DNA from: Norana najaformis
Lineage: Eukaryota; Annelida; Clitellata; Crassiclitellata; Hormogastridae
DNA: 64,000 bases
Assembly (NCBI GenBank): GCA_964023275.1
Contig: OZ029916.1
Coordinates: 13,570,607-13,634,606 of the forward strand
Reading direction: 5' to 3'
The notes beneath the pieces were generated by a model. That model did no database searches. It was not told the origin of the DNA and saw nothing but the letters and a program-made list of their open reading frames with translations. A program made the translations under genes and the position numbers. Shown here in pieces: positions 32,128-44,400 of this stretch. Positions within the stretch are counted from its first letter, which is position 1; every line of letters starts with the position of its first letter.

Positions 32128-34469
32128 TCCCGTCCTGATTTCTAAAAGGCGAACGTCCTCGTTCGTTTAACATGCAGCCCTAAAGCTAAGAGTTGAACCT
32201 AGTGTTATGTGCCTACGACATGCAAATGAGAATGACGAGCAGCTAGATTGTCCTAAAGTTTCCCTGGAGCTGTGCACTTGCTCCACGAAATTAAAGGGTC
32301 TTAGTGCTCAATTAGTCTCATTAGGTTATGCGAGACCTAAGATCTAATAGCAATTCTACAGGCTAAAATGAAATAAACTATGATGGTCAGATCAGTTGGA
32401 ATCAGTTCTGGAGCGACTTGAAAGTGCTCCTGATCAGAGTTCTTCTGAATGAGTCCTTCACAATGTTCTGATCTGGTGTGACCCTTGGCTGAGATGGTAC
32501 GCTGTGCTTGTGTAACGTGACAGCGTCGAAGGCGAAGACATTTGCCTCGGTTGTCTCAGCTCGTTCGGTCATTCCATCATAGCGTTACATGAAACATAGC
32601 AGATAGAAACACACATATAGTTGCATGCACTAACAGGAATAGAATTATGCTTCAAGTCTTGAAAGTTACACACACACTAAAAGCCAAAACGTAACAGAAT
32701 ATTATAGCTGAAATGCTGAATGATGTTTGCATTTGGATCTCGATCTTCAATGAGGAATCTAAACTCATCTCTGGTTCAAATCTGTGGCTATCTGACTGGA
32801 TTACTTGCAGAAAAATCGTTAAACTGCTTACATAACTGGATTTTTGCTGACTGGCGACTGTCATGGATCTTCCTTACTTCATTACTTTACTTGGATGAAA
32901 TAGGCCAATGACAACGTTATCTTAGCATAGGCATGCTGACACGTCATGTGCAATTAAATTTGCCACGATCATTTACTGTTACCACGAACTATCCGACGTA
33001 ACATTCTGCCGCAGCTCAACATAAGTGACTCGTAAAAAAATGCAAATAAAAACTTTAATATACTCGTCAGAACACTTGACCGGAACCTCTACTACTTTGT
33101 GTGCGTCTCTCTGGCACGACAACTCGACTCTCATCATAACCTCGGCAACCAGGGAATTTACACGTCCTGCATTGCGCTAGATAAATCTGGCTTCACTCAC
33201 GTTAGCTTAATATCGTACAGACTTCGTGTTCAATCAGACTTCAGTGATATTCGCAAATATCTCGTGTTCAAACCCAACACTGCACATAAACTTTCAGCGT
33301 GCAGATCTGTAAGGTCTGCTTGTAATAATTAGTACTTCTCACGCGTCGGTGTCTAAATTACGATGCGTCAACCTATGGTGCACCAAAGTCAAGCCGCTAT
33401 CCGAATTATGCAGTTCTTAAATGCAGCGTTATGCTTATAATGCAATCCAGTAAATGCTGAACTGCGTCTTCATATTAAGTCAGCTTTAAACGATCCTGCT
33501 TGGAACCAAAATGAAGATTCGGCTTAGACCATTTACAAAATAAGTGCATAGTGCGAAGTGCTTTTTTTTACAGTGCATAAAACCAAATTTTAAAAGATAA
33601 GAGCGTAAAATGATAAACTTAGCGTACACTCTTCAATAGACCTATAAGCGATTAAAATATGTGGACTGTAAAATTCTAAATCCAAACATGTATACATTAG
33701 CAAGAAACAATTCTTTTAAATAAACACGGTTATAAATTCGAAAACTCTCATAACTGGGGCTTGAATGTTGACTAAACGTACTCGTATATAAGCTTGCTTT
33801 CTGATGGAAGTTGCGTTGCAAAGTCGCTGTTCGAAACTTGCTTAGTTACTTTACGAAATCTGTTGCAAAATTAACAGTAAGTTGATGAAGGACGAATATG
33901 ACAAACATCATGACAAAACTCAACGCTATATGATAGTGAACGATTCCGTGAATGAAGATTATGATGTGGAACCAAATGTATTACCATTATAATGTAGTAG
34001 AAAACATTCTGATCTCGTATACGACTCGTGGAATAGGCGACCTCTCTGCATGGCGATCGTGGGCCCTTGACGTCATGCAGACAGCGTCTGTTCCGTGGAT
34101 GGCGACGAGAGATGAAGGAGTGTAGGCTGAATCGGATCGTGATGACGGTTACAGACATCTTGGATCTGTGATCTGGTATGGCTGAATGTTGACAGATGCC
34201 GATTCTGGAGTGAATGGCAGTCGAAGAAAAGTTGAAATTACAGCACAGTAGAGCGGAAGACATGATTTTCATGATGCCGGTCTTCAGAACGTCAGATGAA
34301 ACGAATCGTTCAGAGATAGACAAGTTGAAAAGTTTGCTGAGCTGAATGGTTCTGTAGCTCACGTCTGAGTCACTCGCGTTGACATACGGGAACTGTGGCG
34401 GTGTAGGCTTGGCTCACTGGAGACGGTACAAGAAGGTACAAGGGCGTCGAACCAGGTTCTCGCACCAGC

Positions 34470-35363
34470 TGTCAGAGAGTTCCTTTGTGTGTGTGTGTCA
34501 TTAGACTGAGAGTAACTTCTGTAGTTTTATTGTCTCTCTGGATATGCATGTCTTTACGATACGAAAGTCTTCTCAACGCGATTGTCCTCCAAACGTTTTC
34601 TAGGTTGATAGAGCTACATTACACAGAACGAGAATGTTCGCCTTGCCGGACTTTCAGCTCAGTCTATTCTAAACGATTGTCCGACCGACTCGTCGCCTAT
34701 CTTGCCAGTTCTGCGTGTCTGAATGCAGCAATACAGACTGACTTCTAACTTCTGACCGACTGCTCTGGCCGCTGACTTCAGACTAACTTCTGCTCTTGAC
34801 TGCTGACTTCAGACTGACTTCTGCTCTTGACTTCAGACTGATCTCTTGTCCGTGTCTGACATACGCTTATAAGAATTCTTTCCAGACCTTCTGCATTCCG
34901 GCTGTACTGCTAGTCGTCCCTGTCCTACTGACCTGCACGTTAGACTAGTTTTCGCCTGTGTCCACCTCTATTGAGCCGCTAGGCTTCTCATAGATACCTA
35001 TTCTGAGGTACCCGTACCTGCTCGCTACTGCAGCACAACTAGTAATTATTATCATACTGCGGATGCTGCTTCGTCGTTGCTGCTGCTGGTGCTGGTGCTG
35101 CTGCTGCTGCCTGTGGATTTCTGCTCGGGTGGAATCTTTACTTAGATTGCCCCTCTAACCTAGTTCGCTGTATCTAGTCGTGGCCTCCTGTATCGGCGGC
35201 CGACTTCTGAAGATTATAAGTTACTTCTCAGAAATGGTCAAGGCAACATCTGTTCCTAATGTTTCACTGGCTAGTCTGAGCAACTGGCCGCTATATACCG
35301 AGGCAGCACTTAAGCAGTGTAATGTACTACAATAGCCTACTTACTTCCTTCAACTCCCTGATA
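34470..35363 (-). repeat. LTR (right copy; 5' LTR in element orientation)
   Basis: It is the same length as the left copy, 894 bp. The primer-binding-site-like sequence lies just outside it, at about 34467 and downward on the minus strand. Confidence 0.88.
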
Positions 35364-35610
35364 GAACCAAGAATGGGTGGCGTAGAATTAGGAGTTGAAA
35401 AGCCATTAGAGAATGGAATAGCAGAGAAGTTCAGCCTAATATTAGATATCTTGTCACCACAGAAGTTAGTGAAGCATCAGCCGCCAGAAACAGGACATCA
35501 TGCATCATCACTACATAAATTTGCGCCTACAGTGCAATTTGGCAAACGCTTCAGAATTCAGTATATTGAGATCAGACTTGCCTTGCAATCGCTTCGATTG
35601 AATTGACCCA

Positions 35611-36934
35611 CTTTGAAGCTGTTTATGGCTCAAACACACAGAGGCTTAAGTCGATCCTCTCAAACTACACGTATTGTCTAAACTAATAAACGAGCTAATA
35701 AACGAGCTGCCTTCGTCTCTGCAATCAATCAACCGCTGAATCGATCTCAGCCAACTGCGCTCGGCCAGCCTACGTAAGCTTAGGCCATCGGGCCAATAAA
35801 TGCAGCGGTTTGGGCGGCACGTTTCGAATCCCTGGCAGATGAGACGACGCACAGATGGAGCTATAAGCTTATGCGCATTCAGTTGCGTTCATCTGACCTC
35901 GAGACAATTCGCGCATGTTGGCCAGGGAGCTGAGTCATAATAATTACTCTACAGCTGGTCTAAAAATGGCGGCACGTTCGATGTCTGAACTGGTAAAACG
36001 TGGCTTTTCCCTGGTTTCCGTCAACTTTTAGCATGAAATAAATAGTGAATATATCTCCGCGTAGGTCTAGTAGTTAACTGAACATCGAGAGATAAATCGA
36101 AGTAAAGCGGTGAATTTGCGAGTGTTGCTGTTGTATCGTACATGGTAGAGCATACATACAAAGAAACAACTGAAGCAATAAAAGCTTTTCAAATTCGCAA
36201 CATATGTCCACACTCGGATAAAAACAAGGATGCAAAATCACACCGTGCCCTGCAATTACTTCGCAAGCATCAAGCGGCGATGGAGCATCAGAAGGGGTCA
36301 TCCATAAAGGATGTCCGCAAAAATTACCTACTTTGGACCCGGCCCTTTCTCTGCCGTGTTTGCATTTGTCTTCGTTTGGCATTACCCCGCATTACCCCGC
36401 CTGTCCCCTTTGCAACTGTCCGTACTCCAGAGCATTACCAAGGCCTAGATCAATTAAGCTACCCTACTGATCCTGCAGGACCAGCTGTACTGCGTTGCTA
36501 CTGCCACATCATGCAAAGGAACTGTAGTTAGAACCAAGGCAGTAAACTGTCTGCCGTCTGCCTGAAGTTGGTGCTTAAGGCAGAGGCTGTAGTGATAGAA
36601 CTAACTGTACCAAATTTAGATGCGGCCGTACGCACTGGGCATCACAACTCATGTCCCCCTCGCTTTGCCCGCATTTTTCCGAATTTTGGTTCCTCTGCCC
36701 TTTTTATGGATGTCTTATATGAACGACCCCAAATAGCCCACTTTCCATCAACTCGCGGCATACAGGTTCCATGAACATGGGCTGCCTTATGGGTCAGTAT
36801 CAGCTGAACACCCGAAGCCCATTTCTCCACAGCTAGCGATAATAAGAATTGTCTCTGTGAATATTTTAAGTGAGGTAGAGACCTTCAGCTGCCATGCAAA
36901 CGGTGAAATGTCCATGTCTGACCAGGTAAATTCG
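35611..36934. other. Mostly unassigned stretch with a possible SINE and a small ORF
   Basis: At about 35775-35842 the plus strand has AAGCTTAGGCCATCGGGCC and CACGTTTCGAATCCCTGG, A- and B-box-like, so a tRNA-derived SINE is possible. A plus-strand frame at 36142-36340 reads VEHTYKETTEAIKAFQIRNI, SHRALQLLRKHQAAMEHQKG, which looks protein-like, but I do not recognise it. Pieces near 36315-36370 and 36700-36730 recur at 26640-26745. Confidence 0.35.
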
Positions 36935-37620
36935 TTGTACAGGTCGTGCCACTATCAATACGGCGTCATCTATCATTCATCGCTGCAATAGTTTCACTTC
37001 ACTCCTTCGTCCTCACGCGTCTGGACTACTGCAACTTTATCTTCGCAGGTTTGTCAAAATTTCGTCTGTCAGCTCCAGTCCGTTCTGAACTGTGCTGCCC
37101 GTCTAGTGGTTAATCTACCCAAATTCTCTCATACATCAGATTATATGAGAGATATACTGCATTGGTTACCAATCGAAAAAGAATCAAATTCAAGATCCTG
37201 CTCTTCGGTCGGGCCTCGTTGGCTGGATACGCTCCTGAATACATACACGAGTTGTTCGTGCCGGTCAGTGCCCATCCGGGTCGTCAGTCGCTTCGCTCTT
37301 CATCCCGAGGAGATCTTCAGGTTCCTCGCTGCGGTACATCAGCATAACAACACCGAGCATTGTCCTGCATGGCTCCTTCTCTGTGGAACAGTCTTCCGAT
37401 AAACATTCGTTCTATTTCTGTTAATTTGGATCAAGAAACATTCTCTTCGTTAGTTAAGTCTCACTTGTTTAAATTAACTGGGCAGCCAAGTTCACAGCGT
37501 TTTTGTGAGGTTCTTAAAATGCGCTATATAAAAGACTAGATATATACATTCATAGTCATACATACATTGATACATACATAGATACATACATACTTACATA
37601 CATACATACATGTAAGTCCA
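36935..37620 (+). mobile_element. CR1/L2-like LINE, family C, C-terminal domain with (TACA)n tail
   Basis: The frames give QLQSVLNCAARLVVNLPKFS, SDYMRDILHWLPIEK, IKFKILLFGRASLAGYAPEY, FVPVSAHPGRQSLRSSSRGD, SLWNSLPINIRSISVNLDQE and SLVKSHLFKLTGQPSSQRF. The end ATGCGCTATATAAAAGACTA is followed by about 60 bp of ACATACATACA. Three frame changes occur. This is the best family C copy in the window. Confidence 0.75.
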
Positions 37621-38459
37621 AGTAAGTCGAAAATCAGGCGCCCATAGACCTATACGAAGTAGATTTATGCAAAGACAGATCCAGGATTACAGCAAAGGGG
37701 TGGCACATAGCGAGCGCGGAGCGCAAGCCTTCACGAGGGCCTGAGAGCGTAAACCCGGGTCAGAGGTCAGAGGAAAGGCCTGAAGAGTTTCTTCTTACGA
37801 AAGACATAATATTTGGTATTTTTCTTCCATTATATTTAGGTTTTCACGTTGTATTCTAGTCGAGATTGAAGCTTCATATCCGAAGTACAACATAACTTAA
37901 CATAGGCCGCTAACAGCAAATTTGTGTGCTCTACTATACCAGTTACAGATATAGGACTACATGGCTTTTTGGATTTTGTACTTTCGTGTTTTGACGTGTC
38001 ACTGCAACACCAGATTTTAAAATAATTGATGTAATATAATGAAACAGTCTTAGCTACGTCATACGAAGGCGGATTGCCAGACCTTTTCCTCGTCGTCTGA
38101 TCTACCAACCGACAGTGTAGGCCTACAGTGAGTGTACTCTTTTAAGCTGAGTTCACTAGGGAGCTCAAGTGGAGCAGTCATCTGAAAATATCTGTCAGCC
38201 TTGGCAGGGATTTGACAGTCCAGCACGCAAATCACTAGACCATTACACCCCCTCCCAACTTGACGAATAACACTGCCTTTAACAAATGTTTATTATAATT
38301 ATCGAAGCAATCCATTGAGCATACACATCGACTAACAAGTAGTGACATTATACTTGGCTTTTCTTAACGGAAGAAATTATGGATTGCTATAGGGCAAACG
38401 GCGCCGCTTTTCCTTTGTTTCCGTATCATCAACTCAAGACTGAAAATCGAATTTTTAAA
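37621..38459. other. Unassigned stretch
   Basis: No gene or familiar repeat is seen here. The bases around 37675-37740 (GGGGTGGCACATAGCGAGCG) are GC-rich compared with their surroundings. Confidence 0.35.
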
Positions 38460-38748
38460 GCTATCCTCTCCTGCTTCCGCTCCCGTACCACCTCATGACC
38501 ACCGTCGTCACCAACGATTTCCATCGTGGCACCATGTTGCCTCCTCTGCTTGACCGCCCTTGGATTCCGACCTGGAACCGAAACTGACCAAACAACCTGC
38601 CTTTAGCGGATTTGGTTTGACAGAGCTCCGAAGGATAAGCTGGTCTCCCTGACGCGACTTTTCTGTGGTCGCTGTACACGAGTACTTCTAAGGTTATTCG
38701 CTGATAATAATTATTCGCTGACTGCAGCCACATGCAGCGCATTTATAA
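38460..38748 (+). repeat. LINE 3' tail, family A (diverged)
   Basis: GATTCCGACCTGGAACCGAA, AGGATAAGCTGGTCTCCCTG, GACGCGACTTTTCTGTGGTC and GTACTTCTAAGG follow the order of the family A copy at 24170. Divergence is high. Confidence 0.5.
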
Positions 38749-38819
38749 GCACTATAATAAATGTAAACCTATGAAAATTAGCAAAAACAAAGGCCTAATG
38801 CATAGCATGTAACATTTTA

Positions 38820-39536
38820 AAATTGTAATTTGCAATTATAAAGCGCCTCTTAGAGGACAAATTCAGCAGGAGCTCTCCCGACCCGAACAAATAAAATCAA
38901 AATTAAACAGTAGTCTTCATGCAGTTCAGCAGGTGGGACCAACGTAGGCGAAGCTTCTGGACTGGGCCGCACCAGTTCGCATGCGGGGAACAAGCAGGAG
39001 ATCCTGCATGGGTGGCCGAGCGAAGGTAGCTACGCCCCGTCTGCGAGGAGACCAAAGTGCAGAAGTCAATGAGGTTAACGGGGACAGAGCCAGCAACACA
39101 GTTGCGCATAGAAGTGGGGATCTTAAAATGGACACGCTGCTGGATGGGGAGCCAGTGAAGAGTCTCGAATATAGGACGAGATATGTCCGTATCTGGGAAT
39201 GCCCCCAATGAGACGAGCAGCGGAGTTCAGCACAGATTGAAGTTTAGCAGTGTTGGCAAGCGACAGGCCAGTGAAGATGGTTTTACCAAAGTCAACCTGG
39301 TGCAAATGAGGGCATGGACCAGAGCCAAAATAGCATGGAAGGAAAGTGTACGGCAAATTGTACGGAGCTGACGAAAATTGTAAAAACAGGAAAGAGAGAC
39401 GCTGTTAACGTAAGCAGGTAGGGTGAGGGCTCCTGATCTAATGCAACCACGAGATCCCGGACCGTAGTAGAGAAGGAGATATCCGGAAATCTCTGGCTTA
39501 GAAAGGACAGATCGATCTTGACGACCTGCACATAGA
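38820..39536 (-). mobile_element. CR1/L2-like LINE, C-terminal part
   Basis: The minus strand gives IDLSFLSQRFPDISFSTTVR, NSVSLSCFYNFRQLRTICRT, LANTAKLQSVLNSAARLIGG, IPRYGHISSYIRD, QQRVHFKIPTSMRNCVAGSV and FAYVGPTC, parallel to the copy at 17235-18268. It ends in the tail TATAAAGCGCCTCTTAGAGG (read on plus). The 5' side stops at about 39536, where a possible solo LTR begins. Confidence 0.75.
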
Positions 39537-39538
39537 GA

Positions 39539-40027
39539 TGTGGCGGGGAACAGGCCGATCTCCTCTCGGTTAACACTGCTTCGGTTCTTTAAAGTCCGCA
39601 CAGCAAGGGTCCCTTTGAGCTATTCGGAGACGAACCAGCAACACAGTCAAAGGAAGTCGAGTTCAGAGCTTTTGTTTCTCCAGCAACTCAATCTAATCAA
39701 ACTCACAAACTACGAATCATCTACTATGCTACTATAACTTTCGATCTACAACTAAGTGTACTACGAACTCTTATATGGCGATAATGGCGAACTGCGTCTG
39801 CGATTACGCATACTGCAACCGCTACGGCAGCTACTCCTCCTTCTCGGGAACGCTGCTACTTCCACTGGTCCCTCTTTTATAGGGCGACGGCCCTAGCTTC
39901 AGGGGCCTGGGAGCCATGGCGCCAAAGGCGCCGATGCTCACACAAGTTTTGGCTCTGTGACGCCGAGGTAGGAGCATGTTCCCACAACTTTTTGGGCCAC
40001 GGAGATATCTACCTATGCCAGAGAACA
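39539..40027 (-). repeat. Possible solo LTR
   Basis: This 489-bp stretch has TG...CA ends on the minus strand (TGTTCTCTGGCATAGG ... TTCCCCGCCACA) and a good TATA box, CTATAAAAGAGGGACC, at about 39880-39865. It abuts a LINE piece abruptly. No target duplication is seen and there is no second copy in the window, so this is only a candidate. Confidence 0.35.
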
Positions 40028-40227
40028 AACATTAATACTATAAAAAATAATACAGTAATATATACTCTCAGTAGCGGATCCAAGGGGGCCAGTCCGGCCA
40101 TCCCCCATTTGATATTTACATAGGATGTGGCCCCCATCCCGAAGTATGGAGAAAATAAATTATGTGTAATCCGCCGCTTATATTACCATTCTCCGCGCCA
40201 TTCCCAGACCTACTTCATCCTGTGGGT

Positions 40228-40413
40228 CGCTGACTTCACCCGCCCAGACTTCGCTAGGCGCGCGGGGAACATTCCGCTGTGTACCCGCCCGGTGTCGCTT
40301 GGGGGAAGTCATCATGCGTCGCTGACCTCACTCCCCCTGGCGTCGCTAGGAGCGAGGGGAACATTCCACCGTGTAGCCCGCCCGGTGTCGCTTAGGGGAA
40401 AGGGGACACTTCT
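40228..40413 (+). repeat. Tandem duplication, 92-bp unit, two copies
   Basis: CGCTGACTTCACCCGCCCAG ... GGGGAACATTCCGCTGTGTA ... GCCCGGTGTCGCTTGGGGGA repeats with a period of 92 bp from 40228 and 40320. It is GC-rich, unlike its surroundings. A short TAGGGTTAGGGTTACAC follows it. Confidence 0.75.
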
Positions 40414-41014
40414 GCTGTGTAGGGTTAGGGTTACACAAAGGATCCTGCACATACAATTCTACACCATAAGCAACTTTTATACGTTAATGTACACACCGGC
40501 GAAATAAAAATCGTAACACTGTACAAATGGCTCAACTCTACTACAATCTTTCTTCGATGTCATCGGATGTCTGACAACATTCGTTTAGCTGTTATTTAGC
40601 CAAATATATTTTATTTTTAAAAATCAGTGAAAATGTCTGGAGAACCACATCTCAAGCGTTTGAAACGGACGACACTGTCATTTACTAAGATGAAGACAGA
40701 GGGAGCAGGAAGATCTGGCATAATTTCATTTTCATCACATTTTTCTTTAGGCCCCATATATATATATATAGTATATATATATAACTAATAAGAAATTGTT
40801 TCTATCTAGAAATTGTAATTTGGCCATCTATTCTCCGTCCAAACTGATCTGTTTCCGCCCAAACAGAATTGTTGACTTTCAATAACTTATCAGTGAATTT
40901 GCTAAACTCAACGTTTAAGAAATAAATTTAAATAATATGTTATATCAGGCAGTCCTGGCAGTAGCCTACAGCTTAGCCCGGCACAGATACTTGAGTTCTC
41001 GGTTTTCAACCCAT

Positions 41015-41112
41015 GCCTGTCCAATTAATTATTATTCACTTTCAAGCGACCATTGATTGATGCCTTTTGCGTTATGATAGTGGCGCTATAGAATTCTTCA
41101 GATTAGGTTACA
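41015..41112 (+). repeat. LINE 3' tail, family B
   Basis: TTTCAAGCGACCATTGATTG, ATGCCTTTTGCGTTATGATA and GTGGCGCTATAGAATTCTTC match the family B tail at 25440-25518. Confidence 0.6.
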
Positions 41113-41376
41113 CTAGAAGTGGTAAACAATAATGTAGTGTAATGTACTTCGCAGAAATGTAACTACTTCCAACACAAAATCTATGTCAGAGAGACCGGCT
41201 TAGGCATTCAAATCATATGCTTAGAGGTCAGGTTGTTGCATAATTTTCAGCTTTATGTCAAAATCAAAAGAGTTCGAGACAATGAGATGCTACGGTTAGA
41301 AATGTTTAAGATCTGGTACTATGAAGAAAGAAGGAAGTCGGGATAAGCGGATTTAGCAAACAATGCAAGTATATGG

Positions 41377-41476
41377 TGTTACGTGATGGGCTGGATATCA
41401 GCCCATCCTTGTTGTAAGCACACCTGTTAAAAGGCACAGCACGGGCAGTTGAATAAAGGACGTTAAACACGTAACA
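41377..41476 (+). repeat. Gypsy 5' LTR
   Basis: This 100-bp repeat runs from TGTTACGTGATGGGCTGG to AAACACGTAACA. A TGAATAAAGGACG stretch could be the polyadenylation signal. Confidence 0.9.
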
Positions 41477-44400
41477 TGGTGGCAGCGATTAAAACAGAAC
41501 AATGGAAGAAGTGAACCCACGACCACTGAACACGGGACTAAAACCCCCGCAAACACAGGTTATAGATGAAAATATCGCAGAAAATTGGAGTTTGTTTAAA
41601 CAAAAATGTGACAATTACGCGGTTCTTTGTAACTTGGCGCAGCAGACACGTGAGTACCAGATAGCTCTGTTCTTACACACAGTAGGCGACGAAGCCCTGA
41701 AAATATACAACGGTTTCGAAATACGGACGGAGCGGCATAATAGAACAATTGAAGAAATTATTGAGAAATTTGATGAATTTGCAATCGGAGAGATCAATGA
41801 AACACATGAAAGATATATTTTTAATAAACGAGAACAGAGAGAAGATGAAACTTTTGAATCATTTTATGCAGGAATAAGGACATTAGCCAAAACATGTAAA
41901 TTTTGTCACAAATGTGCGGACTCCGTTTTAAGAGACAGAACTGTTCTTGGAATTAAAGACGCAACAACACAGCAGACACTACTGAGAGAAAGAAAACGCA
42001 CACTGGAGACATGCATTGATATATGCAGAGCAGCCGAAAGGGCAACCAGTACTTCTAAGCTAATTAAATCAGAAGAGATTCACGCTATCAAGAAGCAAGG
42101 TCGAGACAGACCAAAAGACACAGAGTTGAAAAACTATAAAACAACTCGATGGACTAAACAAACTTCAGATATCAGAGAGAATTGCGATTTCTGCGGTCGA
42201 TTCCACCCAAAGGGTAGAAATGAATGTCCATCATGGGGACAGACATGCAGAGGCTGCGGATTTGCCAACTATTTTCAACGAGTCTGTAAGCAACGCAGAC
42301 CTAAACAAAAACTTACGGTGAAACAATTGGAAGACGACGATTCAAACTACACAGAAGAATTGGTCAACAGCATAGAAAACCAAAAACAGTCGAAGCGTGA
42401 CGTTAAATGTAAGATGTTAGTAAACGACGAAACAATTGTCACATTTCAAATAGATACAGGAACAACGGTAAATAGTCTACCCGTTTACTGAGTTGCTCAG
42501 GAGCGGAACAGATGAATTTAATAACCATCAACCATGAAAATATGAATATAGTTGCCTCTCTATCGGTGGTCGACAGATTCAAAAACGTATTTGACGAAGA
42601 ATTGGGATGTTTTGAGGGAAGTGTTAATCTAAAGGTAGACTCATCTGTTCATCCTGTTGTCATGCCTTCCAGAAGGATACCTCTCGCAATACGAGATCAG
42701 CTGAAACTCGAGTTAAATAGCATGACTCGATTGGGTGTTATAACCGAAGTAAACCAACCTACTCCATGGGTCAATCAAATTGTAATTGTGAAGAAGAAGT
42801 CCGGAAAATCACGCATATGTATTGATCCAAAGGAACTGAACAAGGCCCTACTGCGAGAGAGGTATTTACTGCCCACATTAGACGGCAACCTGCACAAACT
42901 GAGCCAATCGAAATTCTTTTCAAAGGCTGATTTGGCATCCGGATATTGGCACGTCCAACTAGACACAGAGTCAAGTTATTTGACGACATTTCAAACATGC
43001 TTCGGACGGTATCGATGGAAAAGGCTTCCATTTGGAGTCAAGGTGTCAGCAGAGATATTTGGGAAGAAGCTCATTGAAGCACTTGATGGTTTGCAGGGAG
43101 TGATTTGCATCGCAGACGACGTTATAGTTCATGGTAGAACCGACAGCGAACACGACCAAAGACTGGCGGAATTTTTGAAGAGATGTCAAGAAAAAGGCGT
43201 AAAATTAAATAAAGAAAAATTACAATTGCGGATGAGATCGATAAACTTCATGGGACACCAGATCACTGATAAGGGTCTAAACCCTGATCCAGAAAAGACA
43301 AGAGCAATTTTGGAAATGGAACCTCCAGATAATATTGAAGGGTTGCGACGAATTGTGGGCATAATAAATTACCTCGCAAGATATTTACCGAAGTTAACTT
43401 TCATCACGGAACCTCTCAGGAATTTAACGAAACGCGAAGTACCGTGGACATGGTCGGATACACAAGAGAAAGCATTCCAGAACGTCAAAAAACTGGTCAG
43501 TGAAGCTCCAGTGTTAGCCTTCTACGATCCAGCAAAGGAGCTGACGATTGAGAATGATGCGTGCGAATATGGGATCGGCTCAGCGCTACTACAGGAAGGA
43601 CGACCGGTGGCTTACGAAAGCCGAACACTGTCGGACGCGGAATCGAGACACGCTCAATTTGAAAAGGAGATGCTAGCTGTTGTCTTTGGACTCGAGAAGT
43701 TCCATTACTACGCATACGGACGCCATTCGACCATAGTAACTGATCATAAGCCTTTAGTGGCTATATGTACTAAGCCGTTATATAAAGCACCAAAGCGATT
43801 ACAGACGTTGTTGCTGCGCACACAGAAGTACAGTTTTACACTTTATACAGACCCGGAAAATCGATTCCACTAGCTGACGCTTTATCACGGGCACCACTGC
43901 CAAGCAAACCGAGCGAAGAGATATTTACTCTAAACAACGTATAATTTCTCCCGATCAAAGAGGAAAAGCTAAATGAAATTAGAAATGCAACAGAAAATGA
44001 CGAAACGATGAAACTGCTGAAGAACGTAATAATCCAGGGATGGCCGGGAGATGGATCACAACTGAGACCTGTCATCACACCACATTTTGATTATAGTGAT
44101 GAATTAACAGTACAAGATCGTATCATTTTGCGACGTGAACGAGTCTTTATTCCAATGTCATTACGACAGGACATGAAAAAGAAAATCCATGCAGGTCACA
44201 TGGGCATAAATTCATGTCTACGAAGGGCCCGTGATGTGGTCTTTTGGCCCGGGATGTCTAAGGAGATTAGACAAATGGTCGAAACATGCGACGTTTGTGC
44301 AACGTATAGCGACAAACAGCCTCCTGAAACGATTTTCTGGCATGAGGCTAACCGACCATGGCAGAGGGTGGGCACGGATCTGTTTACAATTGAGGATCGA

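Larger units (their letters stand above)
31234..35363 (-). mobile_element. LTR retroelement with 894-bp LTRs, non-autonomous, young
   Basis: Two direct repeats of 894 bp (31234-32127 and 34470-35363) frame 2342 bp that hold no gag or pol I can recognise. On the minus strand the LTR reads TATCAG...CTGACA, and two bases after the LTR at 34470 comes TGGTGCGAGAACCTGG, a primer-binding-site-like TGG sequence; that gives the orientation. The flanks carry GAAC on both sides (31230-31233 and 35364-35367) as target duplication, and the host sequence on either side is one LINE. The LTRs differ at only about two positions, so the insertion is recent. It looks structurally complete but depends on proteins from elsewhere. 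A 163-codon frame inside is not recognised. Confidence 0.85.
28976..35610 (-). mobile_element. LINE (family B tail) split by two later insertions
   Basis: The minus-strand pieces are, in coding order: 35610-35364 (FTNFCGDKISNIRLNFSAIP linker), 31233-30712 (ISTNLDENPITRLLFLW, MSNHRPVSNLNFISKLVSSK, LLDLFAACETIDYAIL, SHRLENWFAVSGLA), and 29745-28976 (SVLGPFLFSFCT, LKHHLNADNTQLYISFDSFF, LLLDPSKTEFILLGTTQQLK, C-terminal domain, family B tail near 28980-29050). The gaps are filled by an LTR element (31234-35363, flanked by GAAC) and by a block with an RTE-like LINE (29746-30711). The LINE was therefore there first and is dead. Confidence 0.8.

Noticed and set aside
33871-34362. 163-codon minus-strand frame inside the LTR element
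   Set aside because: No gag, pol or other motif; composition does not stand out. Not listed as a gene.
40418-40434. TAGGGTTAGGGTTACAC, telomere-like repeat
   Set aside because: Only about two and a half TTAGGG units, inside a transposon and next to a GC-rich tandem duplication; too short to call an interstitial telomere.
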